Assembly (NCBI GenBank): GCA_001000675.1
Contig: LCHW01000002.1
Location: forward strand, 1-64,000
Direction: 5' to 3'
DNA: 64,000 nt
DNA from: Candidatus Wolfebacteria bacterium GW2011_GWE2_44_13
GTDB taxonomy: Bacteria; Patescibacteria; Paceibacteria; UBA6257; UBA9933
A program made the position numbers and the translations under genes. This document shows, in pieces, positions 32,621 through 41,460 of the stretch. The notes beneath the pieces were generated by a model that was given only the letters and a program-made list of their open reading frames with translations, searched no databases and was not told the DNA's origin. Each line of letters starts with the position of its first letter. The stretch's first letter is position 1.

Positions 32621-33364
32621 TCATTTCAAAAACTTCCACAGCAATTCAAACGACATACGGTGGAGCTGGTGGATCTCGGGGCTTTCGATAATAACCCCCA
32701 TGAAGTTTTCCTTGAACGAAATAAGAGCGACCTTATTCGCATAAATTTCGGCATCTGCAATAAAAGGGAAATCTTTACCGGGTACGATCTTTATCTCGCG
32801 GAGTTCTTTTACGTCATTTTTTTGCCACTCACGCGCAAGGGGGGAGTCGGGAGCGATAACTTTGATTCGAATTTTCTTTGCGACACGTTGACGGATATAA
32901 TCGTTCGAAAATTCTTCAGGGACTAATTTGTCGAAATCGGTGAGACCGGCATAGTCGAGTATGGTATCCCCTGAATTACACGAAGTGAGCGTATCGGCAA
33001 ATAGTTCCCTTGCACCACCGAGACCCTCAAAGTAGGTAATTTTAGGCTTGCTAGGGAGAATGCTTTGGAGTGCTGCAAATTGTGGTAGAGCGCGTTCGAG
33101 GCGCTGGATCTTCATATCAAGCCCCGTCTTAAGAGATCGGGGGTCGTCAATATAAAAAAAGCGCTTCGATTTTCTGCTTCCAGCCTGGACAACGCCATCC
33201 GCCATAAGCTCGGGGATAAGATTGTATACTGTGGTTCGCTTAATGCCGGTTTTACGGGAAATATCCAGTATAGAGGCTTCTCCGAGTTCTAAAATAGCCA
33301 AGTAAATCTTGGATTTTTTAGGGCTGTAGCCAATGTTTTCGAGGAGATCTTCTAGTCTATTCAT
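32621..33364 (-). CDS. TrmB-family regulator R4
   Basis: The protein has 247 residues. The winged helix KKSKIYLAILELGE, ISRKTGIKRTTVYNLIPEL and a KRFFYIDDP wing are followed by a C-terminal domain from KPKITYFEGLGGARELF (about 101). It is a different branch from R1 and R2, although its partner S4 is nearly a copy of S1. It is divergent from S4 (33531) with a 20-bp palindrome four bases before its ATG. Confidence 0.8.
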   Translation of the reverse strand: MNRLEDLLENIGYSPKKSKIYLAILELGEASILDISRKTGIKRTTVYNLIPELMADGVVQAGSRKSKRFFYIDDPRSLKTGLDMKIQRLERALPQFAALQSILPSKPKITYFEGLGGARELFADTLTSCNSGDTILDYAGLTDFDKLVPEEFSNDYIRQRVAKKIRIKVIAPDSPLAREWQKNDVKELREIKIVPGKDFPFIADAEIYANKVALISFKENFMGVIIESPEIHQLHRMSFELLWKFLK

Positions 33365-33367
33365 AAT

Positions 33368-33387
33368 ATGTCTACCATTTTAGACAT
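33368..33387. promoter_or_regulatory. Operator palindrome upstream of R4
   Basis: ATGTCTA-CCATTT-TAGACAT gives 7-bp perfect arms, located between the regulator start and a minus-strand TATAAT box. Confidence 0.7.
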
Positions 33388-33530
33388 CAAAATTATAGCA
33401 AAAATAGTGCAATATAGTCAATTTTAAAGGCATTTTTGCATAAGTTGACAGAAGTAGTATAACATTGTCTGACACAAGTTTTAAAATGTGGCATTGTGAG
33501 GTTAATAAATTAATCAATCAATTTGTAACC

Positions 33531-34655
33531 ATGCAAAAAAAAATAAAAACAGTTTTATCAATCATCGTGGTGGCATTGGTCCTGTGGGGCGGATATGCTA
33601 TGGCCACAAACCAAAAAGGTCTCGGAAATCAAACAATCACAATCGGCGCTGTGTTGCCACTTAGCGGTGATCTCGCGGTATATGGGGAAGGTGCAAAGAA
33701 TGCCGCCATCATGGCAATTGAGGACGCGGGTATGAAGGATAGTGTAAAGTTCATTGTAGAAGACGATAAAGGATGTGCACCGGTTGGAGGCGTGAGTGCG
33801 GCCCAAAAGTTATTAAATGTAGATAAGGTAAATGCTATCTATGGGCCAATGTGTTCATCTGAGGCGCTTTCGGTAGCACCGCTCACTGAGCCATTAAAGA
33901 TCCCGATGGTCATCGGTGCTGCGACATCAAAAACATTGAGCGGTGCGGGGAACTATATATTTAGGACTATCGCATCAGACTCAGTGCGCGCATATGCAGT
34001 TGCAAATTATGCGTACGCGAAAGGATTCAAAAAAGCTGCGTTCATATTTGATAGCAGTCAGGACGCATTGATTCAAGAAAAGAACGATGCAAAAGAAGCA
34101 TTCATGAAAGCGGGCGGAGAGACAGTTTTAGAGGAATCATTCGGAGCGAAGGATGTTGATTTCAAAACTCAACTCAGTAAAATAAAAAATTCGGGTGCGG
34201 ACGTAATATTTGTAGGTGCGTTCTACAAACCGACAGCACTGATCATCAAACAGGCACGCCAGATGAATATCAATGTGCAGTTTGTAGGAACGGACGAATC
34301 AGTGGATGTGAAGGAATTCTTTGCAGTTGGAGGGAACTATCTTGAAGGAGTTATCGCTCCTGCAATGGTGAAGCCAGACACGGAAGAAGCGAAGTCATTT
34401 AAAGCGCGATACAAGGCGCGCTTTGGAATCGACGCGACCATTTATACCGCTGAAGGATATGATGCAATGGCGTTATTACTTAAAGCAATTAAGACGGAGG
34501 GGTTAGGAGGCGACCAAATCAAGGCAGGATTGCTCAAGGTGGGCAACAATTACCCAGGAGCAAGCGGAATCATAACCTTTAACAGTAAAGGTGACGTAGA
34601 AAAGCCCGCAGTCGTGAAGGCTGTAAAAAGCGGAGTATTTGAAGAAGTAAAGTAA
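33531..34655 (+). CDS. LivK-type binding protein S4 (anchored)
   Basis: The protein has 374 residues from ATG 33531, the start that aligns with S1; the frame is open to 33465 but the extra part is not conserved. The anchor is at about 6-24. Motifs are nearly those of S1: GAVLPLSGDLAVYGEGAKNAA, VEDDKGCAP, YGPMCSSEA, ASDSVRAYAVANYAY and the same C-terminal FEEVK. Both N-lobe cysteines are present. It is followed by livH and livM on the same strand, so this unit may be the ancestral liv operon. Confidence 0.88.
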   Translation: MQKKIKTVLSIIVVALVLWGGYAMATNQKGLGNQTITIGAVLPLSGDLAVYGEGAKNAAIMAIEDAGMKDSVKFIVEDDKGCAPVGGVSAAQKLLNVDKVNAIYGPMCSSEALSVAPLTEPLKIPMVIGAATSKTLSGAGNYIFRTIASDSVRAYAVANYAYAKGFKKAAFIFDSSQDALIQEKNDAKEAFMKAGGETVLEESFGAKDVDFKTQLSKIKNSGADVIFVGAFYKPTALIIKQARQMNINVQFVGTDESVDVKEFFAVGGNYLEGVIAPAMVKPDTEEAKSFKARYKARFGIDATIYTAEGYDAMALLLKAIKTEGLGGDQIKAGLLKVGNNYPGASGIITFNSKGDVEKPAVVKAVKSGVFEEVK

Positions 34656-34660
34656 ACCCT

Positions 34661-34699
34661 AAAACCACCCGTTCGCCATCTGGCGAACGGGTGGTTTTT
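34661..34699 (+). terminator. Terminator between S4 and livH
   Basis: Same hairpin as 32569-32608. It separates S4 from the permease genes, which have their own TATAAT box (34719-34724). Confidence 0.85.
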
Positions 34700-34732
34700 A
34701 GTTCAAAGCGAAAACCTGTATAATTAAACGCA

Positions 34733-35602
34733 ATGGGTATTATTCCACAAATCATCGCCAATAGTATTATCGCTGGAGCAATCTATGCGCTTGTGGCACT
34801 TGGCTTTAATCTTATTTATCGCGCGACAAACTTTTTTAACCTCGCACACGGAGCCGTTTCGGTGGTGGGTGGATATATCGTGTTTGGGTTATATCGATTG
34901 TTAGGATTGCCATTATGGATCGCAATCATTTGTGGGGTGCTTGGTTCGGGAGTTGTGGGCTATGTATTAGAAAAAATACTATTTCTCCCATTGCGCAAAA
35001 GGAAGTCTTCACAGATGGTCCTTATTGTTGCCTCGCTCGGCGCATTCACGATTATTCAGGCGGTTATCGCGATTATCTTTTCAAGTCAATTCCAAACGCT
35101 GTTTGATAGCAGTATGGAGACAAAACTCTATCAGATCGGGGGAGGCATTATCACGCAGGTGCAGCTGATTATATTGATAGCAGCATTGCTTATTATGGGG
35201 ACGCTTGCGTGGGTAAAGGAGCGAACCATGTTCGGGAAAATGGTGAGCGCGATTAGCGACGACGCAGTTGTTGCGCGCATTGTGGGCATCAACACAAATA
35301 AATTAATAGGACGCGTATTCTTCATCGGTTCGGCAATCGCAGGGTTTGCGGGGATTATGATCGGATTCGACACAGGACTCGAGCCGACCATGGGAATGTC
35401 ATTATTAATGAAAGGCGTTATCGCGGCAATCGTAGGAGGGGTGGGTAATATTTACGGAGGTGTGCTCGGTGCATTTCTCCTTGGGTTTGCAGAAAACTTT
35501 GGCGTGTGGCAGGTCTCGGGCGAATGGAAGGATGCGATTGCATTTGCAATCTTAATCCTCTTTTTAATATTTAGGCCGAAGGGTATTCTTGGGAAAAAAT
35601 AA
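34733..35602 (+). CDS. livH: Branched-chain amino acid ABC permease LivH
   Basis: The protein has 289 residues. The LivH signature is complete: NSIIAGAIYALVALGFNLIYRATNFFNLAHGAVSVVGGY, the cytoplasmic coupling loop MVSAISDDAVVARIVGINTNKL, and the closing VIAAIVGGVGNIYGGVLGAFLLGFAE. It has about eight membrane helices. With LivM it forms the channel for amino acids. The only copy in the window, it must serve the ten binding proteins unless others exist elsewhere. The -10 box TATAAT lies 8 nt from the ATG. Confidence 0.94.
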   Translation: MGIIPQIIANSIIAGAIYALVALGFNLIYRATNFFNLAHGAVSVVGGYIVFGLYRLLGLPLWIAIICGVLGSGVVGYVLEKILFLPLRKRKSSQMVLIVASLGAFTIIQAVIAIIFSSQFQTLFDSSMETKLYQIGGGIITQVQLIILIAALLIMGTLAWVKERTMFGKMVSAISDDAVVARIVGINTNKLIGRVFFIGSAIAGFAGIMIGFDTGLEPTMGMSLLMKGVIAAIVGGVGNIYGGVLGAFLLGFAENFGVWQVSGEWKDAIAFAILILFLIFRPKGILGKK

Positions 35603-35604
35603 GT

Positions 35605-36474
35605 ATGGAATATATCATCCACCTCATAATTTTATTCGGTATCTATGGCATCCTTGCATTAAGCTTGGATCTTATCGTTGGGTTTACCGGATTGCTCTCG
35701 TTGTCACACGCGGCATTCTATGGCATCGGTGCATATGCTGTTGCGGTACTAAGTACCACCTATGGTATGAACTTTTTTGTTGCCGCGTTGATTGGTATGA
35801 GCGTTGCGGCTGTTGTCGCACTGATGATTGGTTTTGTGTTAAGAAAATTCAAAGATGATTACTATGCGCTCGCATCGTTTGGATTTAACGTAATCGCAGT
35901 GAGCATCTTTTTAAACTGGGAATCAATAACAAAAGGCCCGCTCGGTATTCCAGGGATTAAGCGACCGGAACTGTTTGGATTTGTATTTTCGACGAACACG
36001 CTCTATATGATTTTGACGCTAGCACTCTTTGCATTGACTGCGCTATTTGTGTGGCATATAACGAAGTCTTCATTTGGACGAGTGTTGCGAGCGATTCGAG
36101 AAGATGAAAAAGCACTGGAAGTATTTGGATATCGCATTACGCGGTATAAGCTTGCCATTTATGTCATTAGCGGGGCTCTAGCTGCCCTTGCGGGGGCGCT
36201 ATACGCCTCGTATATCACGTACGTAGATCCATCTACCTTTACGGCGAATGAGTCCATCGTAATCCTTTCCATGATTATTTTAGGAGGGCTGGCGAGTTTG
36301 CGCGGGGCAATCGTAGGGGCTGCAATTTTAATCGCCCTCCCCGAGGCGCTTCGGTTTGTGGGACTTCCAATGGACGTTGCCGCGCAACTTCGACAGGTAA
36401 TTTATGGCCTTATTCTCGCCCTCCTCATGCTCTACCGCCCAAAGGGAATGTACGGGGAATATGAGATGAAATAA
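35605..36474 (+). CDS. livM: Branched-chain amino acid ABC permease LivM
   Basis: The protein has 289 residues. GFTGLLSLSHAAFYGIGAYAVA near residue 30, the coupling helix SFGRVLRAIREDEKALEVFGY near 155, and ESIVILSMIILGGLASLRGAIVGA near 220 identify LivM. It lacks the long N-terminal extension of some LivM proteins. It begins 3 nt after livH and is co-translated with it. It pairs with LivG and LivF encoded 3 and 16 kb further on. Confidence 0.94.
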   Translation: MEYIIHLIILFGIYGILALSLDLIVGFTGLLSLSHAAFYGIGAYAVAVLSTTYGMNFFVAALIGMSVAAVVALMIGFVLRKFKDDYYALASFGFNVIAVSIFLNWESITKGPLGIPGIKRPELFGFVFSTNTLYMILTLALFALTALFVWHITKSSFGRVLRAIREDEKALEVFGYRITRYKLAIYVISGALAALAGALYASYITYVDPSTFTANESIVILSMIILGGLASLRGAIVGAAILIALPEALRFVGLPMDVAAQLRQVIYGLILALLMLYRPKGMYGEYEMK

Positions 36475-36479
36475 AGGAG

Positions 36480-36532
36480 TTGTAAATATTATTTACAAAT
36501 ATATTGACAATATATTTTACATGCAGTAATAT
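36480..36532 (+). promoter_or_regulatory. Promoter and operator of the Panacea toxin-antitoxin pair
   Basis: TTGACA (36504-36509), 17 bp, TAATAT (36527-36532), then 6 nt to the ATG. Just upstream lies the inverted repeat TTGTAAAT-ATT-ATTTACAA (36480-36498), a likely autoregulatory site for the antitoxin. Confidence 0.75.
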
Positions 36533-36538
36533 AGGTGC

Positions 36539-37309
36539 ATGATTAAGAATCTTCAGGAGCTGCGAAAGAAAAACGAAGTATCTCAAGAGTATCTGGCAAG
36601 CTACCTCGGTATTTCGCGGCCCACGGTAGAGAAAATAGAAAAAGGCGAGAAGGACATCACCGTTTCGCAAGCAAAAAAACTGGCAAAATTATTCGAGCTC
36701 TCTCTGGACGAGCTTATTAGTGGAAAAGTGAAAAGAACTATAGAAGTAACAATAGAGAAGGCAGTGGCAGCGGAACAAAAAGAAGCAATGGAAATCAGGA
36801 TAAGCGTGCCACAAAAAAAGCTTAAAAAATTTAAGGAGGTATTGTTGTATATTTTGGAGCGGGTGGGAAGTAAGCCAAACGTAGGGATGACAGTAATCTA
36901 CAAGCTACTTTACTTTATTGATTTCGATTATTATGAAAAATTCGAAGAGCAGCTTATCGGAGCTACGTATATTAAAAACCATTTTGGGCCAACCCCCGTG
37001 GAGTTTAAAAAAATAGTGGAGGCAATGGAGGAGCGCAAAGAGCTCGAATCTATTAAAAGTAAATACTTTGAGAAGGATCAAAAGAAATATCTCCCTTTGA
37101 GAAGGGCCGATATCAGTGCGTTCTCGGGAGAAGAAATAAAACACATCGACGATATATTAAATAAGCTTGCCGACAAGTCGGCTAAGGAGCTTAGTGACTA
37201 CTCGCATAAGGATGTTCCGTGGATAGCGGCTGAGGATGGAGAGCCAATTGATTACGAGTCAGTATTTTATAGAACTAAAGAAACCTCCGTTCGTGAGTAT
37301 GAAAATTAA
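36539..37309 (+). CDS. HTH-Panacea (DUF4065) antitoxin
   Basis: The protein has 256 residues. An N-terminal Xre/Cro helix-turn-helix (about 5-58: SQEYLASYLGISRPTVEKIEKGEKDI) is fused to a Panacea (DUF4065, phage GepA-like) domain at about 90-215 with KLLYFIDFDYYEKF, NHFGPTPVEFKKIV and LSDYSHKDVPW. This is the known antitoxin architecture of Panacea toxin-antitoxin systems. It overlaps the next gene by 11 nt. The transcript is leaderless. It lies between livM and regulator R5 and looks inserted. Confidence 0.85.
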   Translation: MIKNLQELRKKNEVSQEYLASYLGISRPTVEKIEKGEKDITVSQAKKLAKLFELSLDELISGKVKRTIEVTIEKAVAAEQKEAMEIRISVPQKKLKKFKEVLLYILERVGSKPNVGMTVIYKLLYFIDFDYYEKFEEQLIGATYIKNHFGPTPVEFKKIVEAMEERKELESIKSKYFEKDQKKYLPLRRADISAFSGEEIKHIDDILNKLADKSAKELSDYSHKDVPWIAAEDGEPIDYESVFYRTKETSVREYEN

Positions 37310-37673
37310 ATATCGAGAAACTGATGCGTTTTACAAGGATCTAAAAAAGCTTCTAAAGAAATTTGTAACATTGGAGGCTGATTTACGTGTTGCAAAAACC
37401 AACGCCATAGAAATGTATCATATAAAAAATGTTGATAACGAATCGGTATTTGCGTTGCAACATTTCTGCAGTGAAAATGTGCGGGTGTATAAACTAAAGA
37501 AATTTGCTTGCAAGTGCCTAAAGGGAAGAGGGATGAAAAGCGGAATACGAGTAATATATGCGTATTACCCTAAGGATTATGTTGTTGAGTTTGTCGAGAT
37601 ATATTTTAAAGGAGTGAAGGAAAATGAAGACAAGGAAAGAATAAAGGAGTATATAAAAGCGATTATAGAATAG
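37299..37673 (+). CDS. RelE/ParE-like toxin partner of the Panacea antitoxin
   Basis: The protein has 124 residues from ATG 37299. TDAFYKDLKKLLKKF at the start, a central RVYKLKKFACKCLKGRGMKSGIRVIYAYYP and the closing VEFVEIYFKG give the helix plus four-strand pattern of RelE/ParE toxins, with basic residues in the expected core. Its start overlaps the antitoxin end by 11 nt. The longer frame back to 37236 lies inside the antitoxin and is rejected. It probably cleaves mRNA at the ribosome or inhibits gyrase; which one is not visible. Confidence 0.7.
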   Translation: MKIKYRETDAFYKDLKKLLKKFVTLEADLRVAKTNAIEMYHIKNVDNESVFALQHFCSENVRVYKLKKFACKCLKGRGMKSGIRVIYAYYPKDYVVEFVEIYFKGVKENEDKERIKEYIKAIIE

Positions 37674-37693
37674 AAAATGCTTGAAAGGGCGTT

Positions 37694-38449
37694 CTATACC
37701 GGTTTCGAATCGAACGATGGCGCCATCATCCATGAACTTTGAAAAATAAGCTTCATAATTTGGGCGAGCTCCTTACTTTCAATAATAAAGCCAAAGCTTT
37801 CTTGGCGGGATGAGATATAGGCAACCTTATTATCAAAAATACATAGCACACCGCTGAATACGTATTCTTTTGGAAGCCACTTTATTTCTCGAAGGACTTT
37901 CTTATTTGATTGTAGATAATATTCAGGTATCTTGCTTTGGTTTGTTAAAAGCACCCGCGAGATGACTTCTCGTTTTACTCTTCGTTTTACCCAGCGTTCC
38001 ATGTAGATATTTCCAAATAAATCAATCAAATCGCTCATTGAGCTCCAGAAAAATTGCTCTTTTTGCTCGACAAGCAAAAGCTCTTCCATAATCGCCTTTG
38101 CTCCGACAAACCCATCATAAAAGCGGATGGCGGGTTTGGGGGTGCTCTGGTTTCTTATTTCTGTTAGAAACGGCAAGAGCTCCTTAAAGGAGGAGAGCCT
38201 ATCTTCATTTTTTGAGAGAAGGGTGCTTGGATCTTCTGCAATAAATAATCTCCGTTTTCCTTTTTTCGATTCGGTTATATAGCCCATCTGCAAAAGATCT
38301 AAAACGATGTCATAAACAGTTGTTCGCTTAATCCCCGTCTTATGCGCAATGTCTATGGTGGTTGCTCTGCCCAATTCCAGTATGGCCAAATACACTTCAG
38401 ATTTTCTTGCACTCAATCCCTGTCTTACGAGTTCTTTTATGATGTCCAT
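37694..38449 (-). CDS. TrmB-family regulator R5
   Basis: The protein has 251 residues. The winged helix ARKSEVYLAILELG, IAHKTGIKRTTVYDIVLDL and a KRRLFIAEDP wing lead to a C-terminal domain from KPAIRFYDGFVGAKAIMEELLL. It is divergent from S5. A TGACG...CGTCA palindrome 11 bp from its ATG is of the same type as the one before R9, suggesting related DNA-binding specificities. Confidence 0.8.
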   Translation of the reverse strand: MDIIKELVRQGLSARKSEVYLAILELGRATTIDIAHKTGIKRTTVYDIVLDLLQMGYITESKKGKRRLFIAEDPSTLLSKNEDRLSSFKELLPFLTEIRNQSTPKPAIRFYDGFVGAKAIMEELLLVEQKEQFFWSSMSDLIDLFGNIYMERWVKRRVKREVISRVLLTNQSKIPEYYLQSNKKVLREIKWLPKEYVFSGVLCIFDNKVAYISSRQESFGFIIESKELAQIMKLIFQSSWMMAPSFDSKPV

Positions 38450-38460
38450 AGTTATTTAAA

Positions 38461-38478
38461 TGACGATAAAAACCGTCA
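38461..38478. promoter_or_regulatory. Operator palindrome upstream of R5
   Basis: TGACG-ATAAAAAC-CGTCA. A further GGTTAT-TGTCAAG-ATAACC inverted repeat sits near 38509-38527, closer to S5. Confidence 0.65.
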
Positions 38479-38561
38479 AATTTATATATTGATTATCAGT
38501 TAAGTAAAGGGTTATTGTCAAGATAACCTAATTCATAAATCAATAAAAAGGTTTAAATGTT

Positions 38562-39695
38562 ATGCATAAAATAATAAAAATAGCGCTCATCCTAGGAATT
38601 TGCACAGCAGTAATTGGAAGCGGGTACTTTTTTACTAAAAGCACTAAAGGAGGCACAATTGATGTCGGCGCTATAGTTCCTTTTACGGGAAGTTCCGCAG
38701 TAGTGGGAGAATTGATAAAAAATGGGTTAGAAATTGCAGCGGAGGAAATTAATAGTAAGGGTGGGGTGAATGGGAAGGTAATTAAACTTATGTTCGAGGA
38801 CAACCAAACCAAGACGGAAGTAGGGCTGTCTGCCTTTATGAAATTGAAAGACATTAATAAAGTTAAGTATGTGATTACGAGTGTGAGCGGGGTTGCTCTG
38901 GCAATCTCTCCTGTTGCTAACGAAAACAAGATAGTTCAAATGGATGTAGTTGCCGCTACTCCTAAATATTCGACGCCAGACGACTTTACGTTTAGAACAG
39001 GGGTGAGCTCGTATTTTTTCGCACGAGAGATGGCAAAGTTAATGATAGATAGAAATATAAAAGATGCTGGCATTCTCTTCGTGAATACTGAGTACGGGCA
39101 AGGGTTTAAGGATGTTTTTCAAAATGAATATACCGAAAGAGGAGGGGTAATATCCGTTGCAGAAGGATACGGGCAAGAGGATAAAGATTTTAGAACGCAA
39201 TTAACAAAAATAAAAAGTAGAAATCCTGAGGCACTACTATTAGTATCACTGCAAAAGGAAGCATCCACAATTCTTAAACAGATGGGCGAGCTAAAAATGG
39301 ACACGCCTATCTATTCGGATGTGTATGCAATGGAGCAAGAGAGTAATTTAAAACTGGCGGAGAATTTAAAAATTTACTATTTTAAACCGACAGTAGATTA
39401 TATAAGTAGTGACGCGGCAACAACATTTGAAAATGCATATAAAAATAAATATGGAAAAGAGCCGGATTTTATAGCAGCGCAAGCATATGATGGGATAAAC
39501 CTATTGGTGGCTGCAATACAAAAATGTAATGATTATAAAAATACCGTTTGTGTAAAAGATGCATTATATGCGTTAAGGGATGTTAAGGGGGTAATATCGG
39601 AGCATATGGATTTTGATGTAAATGGAGACATAATGAATAGGCCGCTAGAATTACGAACAATTATTGGCGGAAAATTTGTTGGGATAAAAACTTAG
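38562..39695 (+). CDS. LivK-type binding protein S5 (anchored)
   Basis: The protein has 377 residues. The anchor is at about 5-24; its Cys14 is not in a lipobox context. Fold motifs: VGAIVPFTGSSAVVGE, INSKGGVNGKVIKLMFEDNQT, RTGVSSYFFAREMAKL and IAAQAYDGINLLVAAI. There is no N-lobe Cys pair; the ligand strand reads TSVSGVA. A C-terminal pair (KCNDYKNTVC) is present, shared in position with S2, S6 and S10. It is followed by livG after about 100 bp. Confidence 0.85.
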   Translation: MHKIIKIALILGICTAVIGSGYFFTKSTKGGTIDVGAIVPFTGSSAVVGELIKNGLEIAAEEINSKGGVNGKVIKLMFEDNQTKTEVGLSAFMKLKDINKVKYVITSVSGVALAISPVANENKIVQMDVVAATPKYSTPDDFTFRTGVSSYFFAREMAKLMIDRNIKDAGILFVNTEYGQGFKDVFQNEYTERGGVISVAEGYGQEDKDFRTQLTKIKSRNPEALLLVSLQKEASTILKQMGELKMDTPIYSDVYAMEQESNLKLAENLKIYYFKPTVDYISSDAATTFENAYKNKYGKEPDFIAAQAYDGINLLVAAIQKCNDYKNTVCVKDALYALRDVKGVISEHMDFDVNGDIMNRPLELRTIIGGKFVGIKT

Positions 39696-39737
39696 TAATG
39701 GCTATCAGACAAACTGCCCTTGTAGGGGCATTTTGTT

Positions 39738-39766
39738 ATGGTAAACTGTTACCATGGTTATGGTAA
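39738..39766 (+). promoter_or_regulatory. Three alternating ATGGTAA sites upstream of livG
   Basis: ATGGTAA (39738), TTACCAT (39749) and ATGGTAA (39760) alternate in orientation about 11 bp apart, one helical turn. They lie 28-56 bp before the livG ATG. A regulator site is likely. Confidence 0.6.
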
Positions 39767-39793
39767 ATAGACACCATAAAATGTATTTCGATT

Positions 39794-40528
39794 ATGGACG
39801 CACTACGCATTAAAAATATTAAAAAACGATATCAAGAAGTGGTTGCAATCGATGACCTCTCTATTGTGATAGAGAAAGGAATTGTAACCGGTATTGTTGG
39901 TCCGAATGGCTCGGGCAAGTCAACTGCAATGAATATCATTAGCGGGATGATTTCTATGGACGATGGTGCATTAGTTATTGGAGAAAAAGAAACGCTAAAA
40001 CGTATGTTGCCGTACGAAGCACCGGTCTATGGTATTACACGAACATTTCAGGAGGTGCGCCTGTGGGAACAGATGTCGGTGCTCGACAATCTTCTCGTTG
40101 TACTTACTGATCGTGATTTACTGGATGCATTTTTTGAACGACATGGTGCATTTCATTTAGAACAGGCAGAAGTAATTTTGAAGCGCGTAGATATGTGGGG
40201 GAAAAAAGATGCGCTTGTTGCAAATCTTTCGTATGGGCAACGAAAATTAATTGAAATAGCACGCGCGCTTGCAATGGGTGCGAACATCTATTTGTTTGAC
40301 GAGCCATTTGCAGGATTGTTCCCAGAAATGCGCAAGATAGTAACTGCGGTTATTAAAGAATTGAAGCAGGAAGGAAAGACGGTGATTTTAATTGAACATA
40401 ACATGGGGCTTATTCGAGAGCTTTGCGACCATCTAATTGTAATGGATAGTGGAAAACTGCTCGCCGAAGGCAAGCCCGAAGAGGTGCTTGCGCGGAGAGA
40501 TGTTGTGGAGGCGTATTTGGGGGAATGA
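39794..40528 (+). CDS. livG: Branched-chain amino acid ABC ATPase LivG
   Basis: The protein has 244 residues. Walker A GPNGSGKST at about 36-44, signature LSYGQRK near 145, Walker B IYLFDEP near 163, and H-loop IEHNM near 200. Sequence features such as GITRTFQEVRLWEQMSVLDNLLV place it with LivG rather than LivF. It drives LivHM with LivF. It is separated from its permease genes by the toxin-antitoxin pair and the R5/S5 unit. A possible operator array precedes it. Confidence 0.92.
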   Translation: MDALRIKNIKKRYQEVVAIDDLSIVIEKGIVTGIVGPNGSGKSTAMNIISGMISMDDGALVIGEKETLKRMLPYEAPVYGITRTFQEVRLWEQMSVLDNLLVVLTDRDLLDAFFERHGAFHLEQAEVILKRVDMWGKKDALVANLSYGQRKLIEIARALAMGANIYLFDEPFAGLFPEMRKIVTAVIKELKQEGKTVILIEHNMGLIRELCDHLIVMDSGKLLAEGKPEEVLARRDVVEAYLGE

Positions 40529-40566
40529 GATGATAAATGTTTAATTACTAATTTCTAATAACTAAT

Positions 40567-40601
40567 AAAAAATCCTCCGTCATTTGGCGGAGGATTTTTT
40601 T
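40567..40601. terminator. Terminator between livG and R6
   Basis: AAAAAATCCTCCG / CGGAGGATTTTTT with a TCATTTGG-type loop. The last codons of R6 run into its arm. Confidence 0.85.
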
Positions 40602-41359
40602 ACAGATTTTTTAACCACGGTGGCTGGAGTTGATATTTGCCACAGCGCTTTAAATAAAAATTGCAGCGTATTTCTAAAATCGGCGTTGTCTACGATAAAT
40701 CCAAAGCTATCTTGTTGCGCAGAAATAACAGCGACTTTTGTGCCATAGAGAGCAATCGTATGGGGGAGTTCAAAGCCGAGCGGTGCGAAGCGGATATCGC
40801 GAAGATGATGTGCATCTTTTGCATAGAGTGTATCGTTAATCTCTGAGTGTTCTGTGCGTATGCCAGTCGCATGGATACCAAGATCGATTCGCTTGCGCAC
40901 CCATTGCGCCATAAAGTCTTCGCCCGCAGTCTTTGCAAGATCCGCAGAGGAGCCAATATAGAAATATTCCTTAACACCAGACGAAAGAATATCATCATAG
41001 ATAGAATGAATACCTGTTTTGCCAGAATAGAATTTTATGGTAGGTTGAGCGCCAGTTGATTTTTGGATGGTAAAAAGATCGGGAAGCATTTGCTTGACCG
41101 TCTGCATGTGCTCTTCTGCTCGAGCAAAGAGAATATTAGGGGACTCAGCGGTATACGTAAGCTTGTCCTTCTGGGGAACGATAGCGACTAAGCCACGTTT
41201 TGCGAGCTCCTCGAGAATGAGATAGCAAGTAGGGCGCTTAAGGCCAGTTTTCTTTGCGATATCGGAAACAGCGAAACTTCCCAAGCTGAGGGATTGTAGA
41301 TATACGGCAGCTTCTTTGTCGGAGAGGCCGATGGATTGTAGCTGTTCAGATAGGCTCAT
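40580..41359 (-). CDS. TrmB-family regulator R6
   Basis: The protein has 259 residues from ATG 41359, which aligns with the other regulators; the open frame to 41428 crosses the operator. Winged helix KEAAVYLQSLSLGS, IAKKTGLKRPTCYLILEEL and a KLTYTAESP wing are followed by the sensor domain from QPTIKFYSGKTGIHSIYDDIL. The C-terminus is Lys/Ser rich and partly encoded by the terminator arm. It is divergent from S6. Confidence 0.8.
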   Translation of the reverse strand: MSLSEQLQSIGLSDKEAAVYLQSLSLGSFAVSDIAKKTGLKRPTCYLILEELAKRGLVAIVPQKDKLTYTAESPNILFARAEEHMQTVKQMLPDLFTIQKSTGAQPTIKFYSGKTGIHSIYDDILSSGVKEYFYIGSSADLAKTAGEDFMAQWVRKRIDLGIHATGIRTEHSEINDTLYAKDAHHLRDIRFAPLGFELPHTIALYGTKVAVISAQQDSFGFIVDNADFRNTLQFLFKALWQISTPATVVKKSVKKSSAK

Positions 41360-41388
41360 GTATAAAGAATAGAGGTATATCGCAAGCA

Positions 41389-41405
41389 TGTCAAGTTTTC
41401 TGACA
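41389..41405. promoter_or_regulatory. Operator palindrome upstream of R6
   Basis: TGTCA-AGTTTTC-TGACA. Its reverse complement TGTCAGAAAACTTGACA closely resembles TGACAGAAACTATTGACA at 41461-41478 over the S6 -35 box. Confidence 0.65.
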
Positions 41406-41460
41406 ACACAATATAGAAAATAGTGCATTATATATGCCTATAAATCAAGTAAATAAAAAG

